Below, in pieces: positions 41,659 through 49,758 of a stretch of DNA of 51,417 bases; the first letter of the stretch is position 1; every line of letters begins with the position of its first letter. A model generated the notes under the pieces. That model had not been told where the DNA came from and did not search any database. It was given only the letters and a program-made list of their open reading frames with translations. The translations under genes and the position numbers were made by a program. Origin of the DNA: an uncultured Collinsella sp. (GTDB lineage: Bacteria > Actinomycetota > Coriobacteriia > Coriobacteriales > Coriobacteriaceae). The DNA lies in contig CABUSR010000012.1 of the NCBI GenBank assembly GCA_902494245.1, positions 1 through 51,417 of the forward strand, in the 5' to 3' direction.

Positions 41659-44658
41659 CTATTTCTTAAGAAGGTACGAATAGTTGTCGCGCACGGCCCT
41701 GATGGTCAGGCGGACGGCCTCGGGCAGACCGGTGTTGACGGCATCGACCGAGACGGTGCGGACCGTGCCGGCGACGCGGACCTTAAAGTGGTCCTCGTCC
41801 ACGGCCAGGAAGCCCTCGTTCTCGGAGTTCTCCATGTCCTGCTCGCTCCAGAACAGGGTGAGCTTGTCCTTGTAGGGACGGCCCTCCTGGTAGGGGCAGA
41901 ACACGGCGCAGTTGCCGCACTCGTTGCACATACCGTCGACGTGGACGACCTGATGCTTGGCAAGGCCCGGCACCTTAATGGCCACGTTGGCGCGGTTGGG
42001 GCACACGTCGCAGCAGACCTCGCACACCGAGCCGCAGCCCAGGCAGCGAGTCTTGGTGCAGTTGCGCTTGTCGCGGCACAGCGACCCCTTGCGCTCGTAG
42101 CAGGTGTCCTCGCGGCCGGCCTGCTCGTTGCAGTCGGCGTACTTGTTAAAGTCCACGCCAGCAATGGCACGGGCGACCTCGGCGGCGTCGGCAATAGCCT
42201 CAACCACGGTGGCAGGACCGCGACGGCAGTCGCCCGCAGCCCAGACGCCCTCGACGCCGGTGGAGGTGGCGGCAAGACGGCCGCGACGGTCGTGTTCGAC
42301 GCCCGCGGCGTCGTACAGGCTGGCATCGATGCCCTCGCCCACGGCGCAGATCACCGTGGTGGCGGGAAGCTCGACGGTCTCGCCCGTGGCGACGGGGCTG
42401 CGACGGCCGCTTGCATCCGGCTCGCCAAGCTCCATAACGTCGCAGGTCAGCACGGCGCCATTGAGCGCCTTGGGCGCCAGCAGCTCGCAGAACTCAACGC
42501 CGTCCGCAAGAGCAAGATCGAGCTCTTCCTCGTCGGCGGGCATCTGCTTCTTGGTGCGGCGATACACCAGGCGCACGTTCTTCACACCAGCCAGGCGCTT
42601 GGCCACGCGGGCAGCATCCATGGCGGTGTTGCCGGCGCCAATGACCACGACGTCCTCGCCCAGCTCGAGCTTCTCGCCCTTCTTAGCGGCCTCGAGGAAC
42701 TCCAGCACGTCGAGCTCGGCACCCTCGCCCAAACCTGCAGAGCCGGGCATCCAGGCACCGGTGGCCACGACTACGTCGGTAAAGCCCTGGGCCTTGAGCT
42801 CTTCGATGGACTCCACGCGAGCATTGAGCTGCACCTTGGCGCCAAAGGCCAGGCAGAGCTCAGCATCGTGGGAGATATCGTCGCTGGCGATACGGAACTC
42901 GGGGATGACGTGACGGACCACGCCGCCGAGCGAATCGCGGGCCTCAAAGATGGTGACGGGCACGCCGGCGCGCGTCAGGAAGAACGCCGTCGCCAGGCCG
43001 GCCGGGCCGCCGCCGATAACGGCAACGTTGCGCTCGCCGTCGTTGGCGATAGCCTGGGCGCGCAGCTTGGGCAGCACCGCGGTCATGGCCTCGCGGGCGG
43101 CCTTGAGCTTGCTGGCGCGAATCTGGGCGCCCTCGGGCTCGTAGAACGCACGCTCGCAGGCACGGCCGCAGGGATGCGGGCAGATGGTGCCGGTAATGAA
43201 CGGCAGGGCGTTGCGCTCGATGATGATGTTGAGTGCGTCCTCGTAGCGGCCCTCGTCAACAGCCGCCAGATAGGCGGGAATATCCTGCTGGATGGGGCAG
43301 CTCGTGCGGCACGGCGTGGTAAAGCAGTCGGAAAGCGGGCTCTTGCCGGCGACCTTGCGGTCGGGCAGCGGGCGCAGCGGCTTCTTGTAGAGCGGGTTGG
43401 TGAGCGAGTCGGTCTGAATCGCGGTCACGGCCTCGAGCGAGACGCCCGCAAACGGCTTGCCATCCAGGTCGGTAAACTCGCCGGCCATCTGGCTAAAGCG
43501 CTCGTAGCCACCGGGCTTGAGCACGTCGGTCGCCAGGGTGACGGGCCAAATGCCGGCATCATACAGGGCGCGGATGTTGTAGACCGTGGCACCACCGGAG
43601 TAGCTGATGCGCAGCTTACCGTCAAACTGCTCGGTAATGCGGCGGGCGGCCTCGATGGTCAGCGAGAACAGCGAACGGCCGGACATGTACATCTCGGTAG
43701 AGGGCAGCTCGTTTCTCGTCACGTCGACGGGGAAGGTGTTGGTCAGCTTGACGCCAAACTCCAGGCCGCGCTCGGCGCACAGGGCAATCAGGCGCTCGAA
43801 CATAGGCACGGCATCGGCCCACTGCAGGTCCTCACGGAAGTGCGTGTCATCGAAAACGATGTAGTCAAAGCCCAGCTCGTTCAGACGCTGGCGGGCAAAC
43901 TCATAGCCCAGCAGCGTGGGGTTGCACTTGATGTAGGTGTTGAGGCCCTTCTCGGTGATCAAATAGGTCGCGATGCGCTCGATTTCCGCCGGCGGGCAGC
44001 CATGCAGCGTGGACTCGGTGATGGAGTTGGACACGCGCGCCGGGATGGACTCGACAAACGCGGCGTCGACATGCTCAAACTTGTCCAGGTTGGCGAGCGC
44101 CCAGGCACGGCACTCGTTCCAAACCTCGGAGCCGCTGGCGTCCTTCATGCCCTCGATGTAGGCGTCGACCTTAGGGCTCTTGATGCCCTCCAGGTCATAG
44201 CCCACGGACATGTTAAAGACAAAGCCGTCCGGGCTGCCCAGGCCGTACTCGCGAGCGATCAGGTGGCAGGCAAACCATGCCTTCACGTACTCGGCAAAGG
44301 CCTGCGGAACCTCGAGCTCGGTCGACCACTCGCAGTTGTAGCACTCGTCCTGCGCCACAATGCAGGGCTTGTTCACACACTTGGAGAGCTCCTCGCCGTC
44401 CATAACCTGAACGGTCTTGAGCTCAAAGAAGCGGGAACCGGCCACGTAGGATGCCACGATGTTCTGGGCAAGCTGCGTGTTGGGGCCGGCGGCCGGGCCA
44501 AACGGAGTCTCGATGCGCTCGTCAAAAATGGGAAGCGCGCCCTCCTGGTTGGTCGTGACCATCTTACGCACGCCAAAGATGGCGTCCTGGGTCTTGTGCT
44601 CCTCGATGATCCAGTTCATCAGCTGCGAAAACGGGATCGGTCTCATGATGTCGCTCAT
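41659..44658 (-). CDS. ygfK: YgfK-type flavin/Fe-S oxidoreductase (putative selenate reductase subunit)
   Basis: 999 residues. Order: dihydroorotate/dihydropyrimidine-dehydrogenase-like TIM barrel (about 1-420), GltD-type Fe-S helical domain with cysteines CFTTPCRTSC and CPHPCGRAC (445-501), FAD site GGGPAGL (549-555), NAD(P)H site GAGNTA (674-679), and a C-terminal ferredoxin-like region (CLGCGSVCEVCCDVCP and CNECGNCAVFC, 872-921). E. coli YgfK was named for selenate reduction; in gut anaerobes it belongs to the uric-acid/purine gene set. ATG 44658 follows GAGGAG; frame upstream to 44781 is not coding. Confidence 0.93.
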   Translation of the reverse strand: MSDIMRPIPFSQLMNWIIEEHKTQDAIFGVRKMVTTNQEGALPIFDERIETPFGPAAGPNTQLAQNIVASYVAGSRFFELKTVQVMDGEELSKCVNKPCIVAQDECYNCEWSTELEVPQAFAEYVKAWFACHLIAREYGLGSPDGFVFNMSVGYDLEGIKSPKVDAYIEGMKDASGSEVWNECRAWALANLDKFEHVDAAFVESIPARVSNSITESTLHGCPPAEIERIATYLITEKGLNTYIKCNPTLLGYEFARQRLNELGFDYIVFDDTHFREDLQWADAVPMFERLIALCAERGLEFGVKLTNTFPVDVTRNELPSTEMYMSGRSLFSLTIEAARRITEQFDGKLRISYSGGATVYNIRALYDAGIWPVTLATDVLKPGGYERFSQMAGEFTDLDGKPFAGVSLEAVTAIQTDSLTNPLYKKPLRPLPDRKVAGKSPLSDCFTTPCRTSCPIQQDIPAYLAAVDEGRYEDALNIIIERNALPFITGTICPHPCGRACERAFYEPEGAQIRASKLKAAREAMTAVLPKLRAQAIANDGERNVAVIGGGPAGLATAFFLTRAGVPVTIFEARDSLGGVVRHVIPEFRIASDDISHDAELCLAFGAKVQLNARVESIEELKAQGFTDVVVATGAWMPGSAGLGEGAELDVLEFLEAAKKGEKLELGEDVVVIGAGNTAMDAARVAKRLAGVKNVRLVYRRTKKQMPADEEELDLALADGVEFCELLAPKALNGAVLTCDVMELGEPDASGRRSPVATGETVELPATTVICAVGEGIDASLYDAAGVEHDRRGRLAATSTGVEGVWAAGDCRRGPATVVEAIADAAEVARAIAGVDFNKYADCNEQAGREDTCYERKGSLCRDKRNCTKTRCLGCGSVCEVCCDVCPNRANVAIKVPGLAKHQVVHVDGMCNECGNCAVFCPYQEGRPYKDKLTLFWSEQDMENSENEGFLAVDEDHFKVRVAGTVRTVSVDAVNTGLPEAVRLTIRAVRDNYSYLLKK

Positions 44659-44756
44659 AATGAGCTCCTCTCTGTAACGCCCGGCGAGACCGCGCGGCGG
44701 GCGCAAATACGGTGTAGCGCTAGCACAGCGCCGGCGACCCCGCGGAGGTCGCCTAT

Positions 44757-44792
44757 ACGCGCGTCGGATGCGGCGAAACATCCGGCGCGCGT
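44757..44792. repeat. 14-bp hairpin between ssnA and ygfK
   Basis: Arms 44757-44770 and 44779-44792 (one wobble), GC-rich, 15 bp past the ssnA stop. It may be an mRNA-stabilising or attenuating hairpin in the operon; no T-run. Confidence 0.5.
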
Positions 44793-44807
44793 GAATCTAC
44801 TTGTGAA

Positions 44808-46163
44808 TTAGTAGGCGCGATCGTTGAGCGTGCTCCAGAGCTTCTTAGACTCAGCCATGGTCCACGCGTTGATTTTGTCCTCATCAATGCCAACGAACTC
44901 GCGATCCTTGTACAGGACGCGGCCGTTGATGATGGTGGTGCGGCAGTTTTTGCCCATCATGCCAAAGAGCATATGGCCGTCGATGTTCTCCTCGCTCAGC
45001 GGCGTAAAGGGCTTGTAGTCCATAACGATGACGTCGGCGGCAGCGCCGGCCTCGAGCACGCCGAGCTTGCGATCGAAGTACTTGCTGGCCATCTTGGCGT
45101 TGTTCTCGAACAGCATGGTCATGGCCTCGCACCAGCCCACGTTGGGCATGGCGGCGTTGTGGCGCTGAATGATCAGGAAGACCTTGAGGCTCTCGAGCAT
45201 ATCGTGGGTGTAGGCGTCGGTGCCCATGCACACGGGGATGCCGCGGCGGAAGAACTCGAGCACGGGGGCGCAGCCCACGGCGTTGCCCATATTGGATTCG
45301 GGGTTGTTAACCAGCCAGGTGCCGGACTCCTTGACGATATCCATCTCGGCAGGCGTCACGTGGATGCAATGACCCAGCATGGTGTCGGGACCGAGCAGGT
45401 TGTGCTGCAGCAGGCGCTCGACGGGGCTGATGCCGCCGCGGTTGAGGCGGGAGTCCCACACGTCATTCATGCCCTCGCACACGTGGATGTGGAAACCGGT
45501 CAGGCCGTTGTTGGCCTCGGCCATCTTATCCATGGTCTCGTCCGACAGCGTAAAGGTGGCGTGACCGCCAAACATTGCGGCGATCATGTGGTTGTCGTTA
45601 TCGCGACGCTCCTTGGCGGCCCACTGGGCAAACTCGGCGTTCTCGGCAATGGCCTGGTCACATTTTTCCTGACCGCGGCGGTCGGAGACCTCGTAGCACA
45701 GGCACGAACGCATGCCCAACTCCTGAGCGGCGTCCTTAATGGTAAAGAGGCTGCCCGGAATCTCGCAGAAGCTCGCGTGGTGATCGAAGATCGTGGTAAC
45801 GCCATCGCGGATGGAATCCAGAATCGTGGCATAGGCGCTGGCCTTGGTGCCGTCGAGCGTCAGGTTGTCGTCAATCTTCCACCACTGCTGCTCAAGATTC
45901 TCCAGGAAGTTGGTGGGGTTGCAGCCCTTAATGGCAAGGCCGCGGGCCAGACCCGAGTAGATGTGGGTGTGGCAGTTGATAAGTCCGGGCATGATGAGGT
46001 TGCCCTGGGCGTCGACGTACTCGGCATCCGGGTACTTGGCCTTGAGCTCGCGCTCGGGGCCCACTTCGACGATCGTATCTCCGTCAATGGCGACCGCACC
46101 GTTGGGAATGAACGGAGTCTGAGCGTTGCGGGTAAAGACGGAACCGTTAGCGACCAGAAGCAT
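44808..46163 (-). CDS. ssnA: SsnA amidohydrolase (putative aminohydrolase)
   Basis: 451-residue metal-dependent amidohydrolase. NCHTH (64-67 with H65 and H67), GFHIHVCEG, LGHCIHVTPAE and CMGTDAYTHDM supply metal and substrate residues. SsnA is related to guanine/N-substituted aminohydrolases and accompanies YgfK and XdhD. ATG 46163 is favoured over 46181 because AAGGGAGC precedes it. A 196-bp gap separates it from the permease; a GC-rich hairpin lies there. Confidence 0.9.
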   Translation of the reverse strand: MLLVANGSVFTRNAQTPFIPNGAVAIDGDTIVEVGPERELKAKYPDAEYVDAQGNLIMPGLINCHTHIYSGLARGLAIKGCNPTNFLENLEQQWWKIDDNLTLDGTKASAYATILDSIRDGVTTIFDHHASFCEIPGSLFTIKDAAQELGMRSCLCYEVSDRRGQEKCDQAIAENAEFAQWAAKERRDNDNHMIAAMFGGHATFTLSDETMDKMAEANNGLTGFHIHVCEGMNDVWDSRLNRGGISPVERLLQHNLLGPDTMLGHCIHVTPAEMDIVKESGTWLVNNPESNMGNAVGCAPVLEFFRRGIPVCMGTDAYTHDMLESLKVFLIIQRHNAAMPNVGWCEAMTMLFENNAKMASKYFDRKLGVLEAGAAADVIVMDYKPFTPLSEENIDGHMLFGMMGKNCRTTIINGRVLYKDREFVGIDEDKINAWTMAESKKLWSTLNDRAY

Positions 46164-46311
46164 AAATGCTCCCTTCAACATCAGAGGCGGGGTTTGACAC
46201 CTCTGACATGGCGGAAGTGCGAAGCGCCGGCCTACACCGGAAACGGGCCCTCTCCCGTCAACGCTTCACCAAAGGGACGAGCCCTTTGAAGTGCGGCTTG
46301 GCGCCGCATGG

Positions 46312-46343
46312 CGCCGGCGGACGAGGCGATGCGTCCGCCGGCG
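46312..46343. repeat. 12-bp hairpin between uacT and ssnA
   Basis: Arms 46312-46323 and 46332-46343 with an 8-base loop, beside a smaller CAAAGGG/CCCTTTG hairpin (46270-46288). They lie just past the permease stop on the minus strand; a partial terminator is possible. Confidence 0.5.
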
Positions 46344-46359
46344 AATAGCACCGAATTGG

Positions 46360-47754
46360 TTACTTCTTGCTCTCGGGCAGGACCAGATTCACAGCGGCAT
46401 CCTTGGCGGCATCGATGTGCTGAGCCACGACCGGCGTCTGCGGAAGGATCAGGTTGAGCACGATGGCCATGATGGCGGTGGGGGTTACAGCGTTGGAGCC
46501 GATGACGGTGGACACCCAGGTGGGCATGCCCTCGCCGGCAAGGCAACCGCTGGCCATCCAGATACCCAAGCCAAAGACGACGGAGGTGCCGACGATGGTG
46601 GTGGTGCGCTGCGTGAGGCCCTCGCGGGTGAACATGCGCACACCGTTCATGGTGATGGTGCCAAAGACGCCGACGGTCGCGCCGCCGATAACAGGCTGCG
46701 GGATGGCGGAGAGCACGGCAGAGAGCTGCGGGAACAGACCGGCGATGGCAAAGACGGCCGCGATGATCACAAAGACCCACTTGTTGACGACCTTGTTGGA
46801 GCAGATGATGCCCACGTTCTGGCCAAGGGCGCTGGTGGGAAGACCGCCCAGCAGGCCGCCGACCATAGAAGTGAGGCCCTGGGACACGATAGCGCCGGAG
46901 AGCTCGCGCTCGGTGGGCATACGGTCGATGGAGCCCAGGCAGGCGGCGGAGACGTCACCGATAACCTGGATGGCAACCATGGGGAACACGACGGCGAGGG
47001 TAATGCAGACCTCGGGATCAAACTCGAGCGCGTAGGGCATGAGCTTGGGAAGAGCGAAGACCTGAGCGGTGGCGACGCTGGAGAAGTCGATCATGCCAAA
47101 GGGGATCGAAACGATCATGCCAACGATCATGCCAAAGAACACGGATCCCAGCTTGAGCGTGCCCTTGCCAAAGTTGGCGAGCGCGAAGACGACGGCGAAG
47201 GTGATAAGAGCGACGCACCATGCCTGCGGGGTGCCCCACAACGGCGTGCCCATGCCACCGGCCATGTATTTGACGGCCGTGGGATAGAGAGAGACGCCAA
47301 TGGAGAAGATGACCGTGCCGGTCACGACGGGCGGGAACAGCCACTTAATCTTGCTGTAGGCCAGACCAAAGAGGACCGCGACGGCACCGCCAACGATCTC
47401 GCCGCCCAGCAGCGCGCCAAAACTAAAGCCCGAGGCGCCCATGGCCTGAAGGGCCGGCAGGAACGCGAACGAAACGCCCATGACGATGGGCAGGCCGCCG
47501 CCGATGCGACGGAAGGGAGCGAAGGCCTGAAGGGCCGTGTCGATTGCCGAAAGAATGAGTGCAACCTGAATGATGTCGGTGCTCTGCTGGCTATTAAAGC
47601 CGTAGACGCCGGCCATGATGACCGCCGGGGTAATGATGCCGGCAAACGATGCCAGTACGTGCTGAAGAGCACACGGGATCATTTCCTTAACGGCCGGCAT
47701 GCCTTCGCGAGTGAACAGGGCTTCAGTGCCGTTCGTAACCGTCTCCTGGGTCAT
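46360..47754 (-). CDS. uacT: NCS2 urate/xanthine permease (UacT type)
   Basis: 464 residues with about 12-14 membrane helices: LQHVLASFAGIITPAVIMAGVYG-type first helix, GGGLPIVMGVSFAFLPAL, VSAACLGSIDRMP and the family signature SALGQNVGIICSNKVVN. It belongs to the xanthine/uric-acid group of NCS2 proton symporters. Placement at the head of the ssnA-ygfK-xdhD operon argues for uric acid or xanthine import. ATG 47754 is preferred; GGTGG precedes it. The frame runs back to 47841. It is divergent from the YheO-type regulator at 48106. Confidence 0.9.
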   Translation of the reverse strand: MTQETVTNGTEALFTREGMPAVKEMIPCALQHVLASFAGIITPAVIMAGVYGFNSQQSTDIIQVALILSAIDTALQAFAPFRRIGGGLPIVMGVSFAFLPALQAMGASGFSFGALLGGEIVGGAVAVLFGLAYSKIKWLFPPVVTGTVIFSIGVSLYPTAVKYMAGGMGTPLWGTPQAWCVALITFAVVFALANFGKGTLKLGSVFFGMIVGMIVSIPFGMIDFSSVATAQVFALPKLMPYALEFDPEVCITLAVVFPMVAIQVIGDVSAACLGSIDRMPTERELSGAIVSQGLTSMVGGLLGGLPTSALGQNVGIICSNKVVNKWVFVIIAAVFAIAGLFPQLSAVLSAIPQPVIGGATVGVFGTITMNGVRMFTREGLTQRTTTIVGTSVVFGLGIWMASGCLAGEGMPTWVSTVIGSNAVTPTAIMAIVLNLILPQTPVVAQHIDAAKDAAVNLVLPESKK

Positions 47755-47871
47755 TTGACCACCAATCCTCGAAATAGTTGTTTTCGCATCTAACGCTCTA
47801 TTGTGACGCAGTGCGGGGTTGAGGTTGTGCCTTCGTTGCATATCGTATTAAAGATGATTCTCATTCTCAAT

Positions 47872-48074
47872 AATAATTTTTTGTTATCAGACTATTCTTC
47901 AGCTGAGATAACGCATTTCCGCAGGTCAGGAATGTGTCTGTTCAAAATAACATCTAACTTTTCTTTTGGTCGACCGTTTACCGCCAAATTTCTACCGTTC
48001 GTCTGTATTACGCAATGTACCTGCGGATATACGAGATGATGAGCAGCGTGTTACCATGATAAAAAATTGTTATG
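47872..48074. promoter_or_regulatory. Two GATAA...TTATC-like sites in the uacT promoter region
   Basis: AATAATTTTTTGTTATC at 47872-47888 and, on the other strand, CATAACAATTTTTTATC at 48058-48074 agree at 12 of 17 positions. Both lie in the AT-rich gap between uacT and the divergent regulator and could be its sites. The 351-bp gap has no gene. Confidence 0.35.
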
Positions 48075-48105
48075 AACACTTCGATAGAACCCAAAGGAGT
48101 TGCCC

Positions 48106-48762
48106 GTGAACGAGACCGTACGTCGCTTTTTGCCGATGGTCGATTTCCTGGAGCAGGTACTCGGTAAGAACAGCGAGATCGTCCTGCACGATTTCTCGGA
48201 TCCCGACCACGCCATCGTCGATATCCGCAACGGTATCGTGAGCGGCCGCAAGGTCGGCGGTCCCGCCACCGATCTGGCGCTCAAGATTATGCACGACCCC
48301 AAGTATCGCGATCTGCCGTTTATTACGGGCTATGAAGGGCGCGGCGCCGGTGGCAAGACGTTGGAGTCCGCGACGTACTTTATCCGCGAGGACAACGAGA
48401 TCGTCGGCATGCTCTGCGTCAACACCGATCTTTCCACGGTACGCTCCATCAACGCCATGGCGCAGCAGCTCATGGCCTGCTTCGACGCTGTGCCAAGGCA
48501 GGCAGAGCCCGCGTCTATCGAGGTCGAAAGTCTTTCGGAGTCTACGCAGGAGCTCATCGACCGCAGTATTGCCGAGCTGCTGAGCGCGCGCGGGCTGGAT
48601 GTAGCGTCACTTGGCCAGAGCGACCGCGTGGACGTCATTCGCCACCTCAACGGCAACGGGGTGTTCATGCTCAAGGGCGCCGTGGCCTGCGCCGCCACCG
48701 CGCTGGGCATCTCGGAGCCCAGCGTCTACCGCTACCTGCAAAAAGTCCGCAAGGAGGACTAG
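48106..48762 (+). CDS. YheO/DauR-type PAS-helix-turn-helix regulator (second copy)
   Basis: 218 residues. PAS part: MVDFLEQVLGKNSEIVLHDFSDPDHAIVDIRNGIVSGR, then IVGMLCVNTDLSTV; DNA-binding part: QSDRVDVIRHLNGNGVFMLKGAVACAATALGISEPSVYRYL. It shares fold and order with the gene at 30509 but is clearly diverged. The start is GTG 48106 after AAAGGAG; TTG 48100 is an alternative. It is divergent from uacT-ssnA-ygfK, so each half of the cluster has its own regulator. Confidence 0.87.
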   Translation: MNETVRRFLPMVDFLEQVLGKNSEIVLHDFSDPDHAIVDIRNGIVSGRKVGGPATDLALKIMHDPKYRDLPFITGYEGRGAGGKTLESATYFIREDNEIVGMLCVNTDLSTVRSINAMAQQLMACFDAVPRQAEPASIEVESLSESTQELIDRSIAELLSARGLDVASLGQSDRVDVIRHLNGNGVFMLKGAVACAATALGISEPSVYRYLQKVRKED

Positions 48763-48779
48763 CGAGCAAAATGGAGCGC

Positions 48780-48906
48780 GGGCAGTCTTTTTGGGACGGG
48801 GCTATTTTAGCTACCCTCCCTCTGCCCGCGATTTCGATGAGCCGCAAGTAAAAGCAATCCTGCATATTGGGGTAGCTAAAATAGCCCCGTCCCAAAAAGA
48901 CTGCCC
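48780..48906. repeat. Perfect 37-bp inverted repeat
   Basis: Arms 48780-48816 and 48870-48906 are exact complements with a 53-base loop. It sits between the converging regulator gene and ridA. It contains TTTTT and CTATTTTAGC blocks; longer than needed for a terminator, it resembles a MITE or small mobile hairpin. Confidence 0.85.
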
Positions 48907-48938
48907 TTGGTGGCTCCACAAGTGACCCATCGCTTGAC

Positions 48939-48973
48939 AAAGGACCCTGCAGCTCGCACTGCAGGGTCCTTTT
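48939..48973. terminator. Bidirectional terminator after ridA
   Basis: AAAGGACCCTGCAG/CTGCAGGGTCCTTT, a perfect 14-bp stem (48939-48952 with 48959-48972), T-rich on both ends. It would stop both ridA (minus) and the regulator transcript (plus). Confidence 0.85.
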
Positions 48974-49002
48974 GCATGTCATGTTTAGCTGTTGCCAACG
49001 CC

Positions 49003-49380
49003 TTAGAGAGCGGCGACGACCTCGATCTCGACCAGACCGCCAGCCGGAAGAGCGGCAACCTGGAAAGCGCTGCGCGCGGGGAACGGGGCCTCGAACTTGG
49101 AGGCATAAATCTCGTTCACGGCAGCGAAGTCGGCAATGTCGGCCAGGTAGACCGTGGTCTTGACGACATCGGCAAAGGTGGCGCCGGCAGCGGTCAGCAG
49201 GGCCTCAACGTTAGCAAGGGACTGCTTAGCCTGGGCCTCGACGCCCTCGGGCATCTTGCCAGTTGCGGGGTCGATGCCCAGCTGGCCGGACAGGAACACC
49301 ATGTTGCCGGTCTGGATACCGGGGGAATACGGGCCGATGGCTGCAGGTGCGTTATCGGAAGACACGACGGTCTTGCTCAT
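49003..49380 (-). CDS. ridA: RidA-family enamine/imine deaminase
   Basis: 125 residues. GPYSPGIQTGNMVFLSGQLG and VVKTTVYLADIADF, with the catalytic arginine R103 in PARSAFQV and a later Glu, define an active RidA. It hydrolyses 2-aminoacrylate, released by PLP enzymes such as YgeX (29017-30231), before it damages other enzymes. ATG 49380 follows AAGGAG; frame upstream to 49440 is unsupported. It is transcribed away from the second U32 gene. Confidence 0.93.
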   Translation of the reverse strand: MSKTVVSSDNAPAAIGPYSPGIQTGNMVFLSGQLGIDPATGKMPEGVEAQAKQSLANVEALLTAAGATFADVVKTTVYLADIADFAAVNEIYASKFEAPFPARSAFQVAALPAGGLVEIEVVAAL

Positions 49381-49580
49381 GTTTTTCTCCTTACGATCAG
49401 ATAGAGAGCGTGAGCGCGGCGTTCGCACCGGGAGGCACAATTCGGTCTGAACACCGCGCTTGATTTGGGATAGTACTCAAGGTTTCCGCGCGATGCAAGA
49501 TTATTATCACGTTGCGAGAATATTTTATCGCCCAACGGTGCCTGTCGGCCGCTGAACGGCACGAACGGACGGTGAAGCTC

Positions 49581-49652
49581 AAAATGATCTGTTTCCCTCC
49601 GTTCCCATCGGATCAGGTGATTCATAGGGAACGGAGGGAAACAGATCATTTT
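49581..49652. repeat. Perfect 26-bp inverted repeat
   Basis: Arms 49581-49606 and 49627-49652 with a 20-base loop; A/T runs at both ends. It lies between the divergent ridA and U32 genes, an odd place for a terminator, so it may be a mobile hairpin or a regulatory element. Confidence 0.85.
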
Positions 49653-49758
49653 TGCTGCAAGGGCTGCTGAAGACTTTATCCTGCTTGGGCCACAGGGCTC
49701 GTCCGCCGCAACAGCATCACTATACTTTTGAGTATCTGAGCATTTTGAAAGGCAGGAT

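Noticed and set aside
38258..41683. 1141-residue open frame on the plus strand opposite xdhD
   Set aside because: High-GC codon bias keeps the antisense frame open. The minus-strand protein has clear Fe-S and molybdenum motifs; the plus frame has none. The same applies to 41788-44811, 46291-47793, 27472-28953, 26293-27426, 14989-16374 and 5139-6662 (minus).
47851..47872. Fur-like box (GATTCTCATTCTCA) upstream of uacT
   Set aside because: Match to a Fur box is partial and nothing nearby is iron-uptake related; chance in an AT-rich gap is likely.
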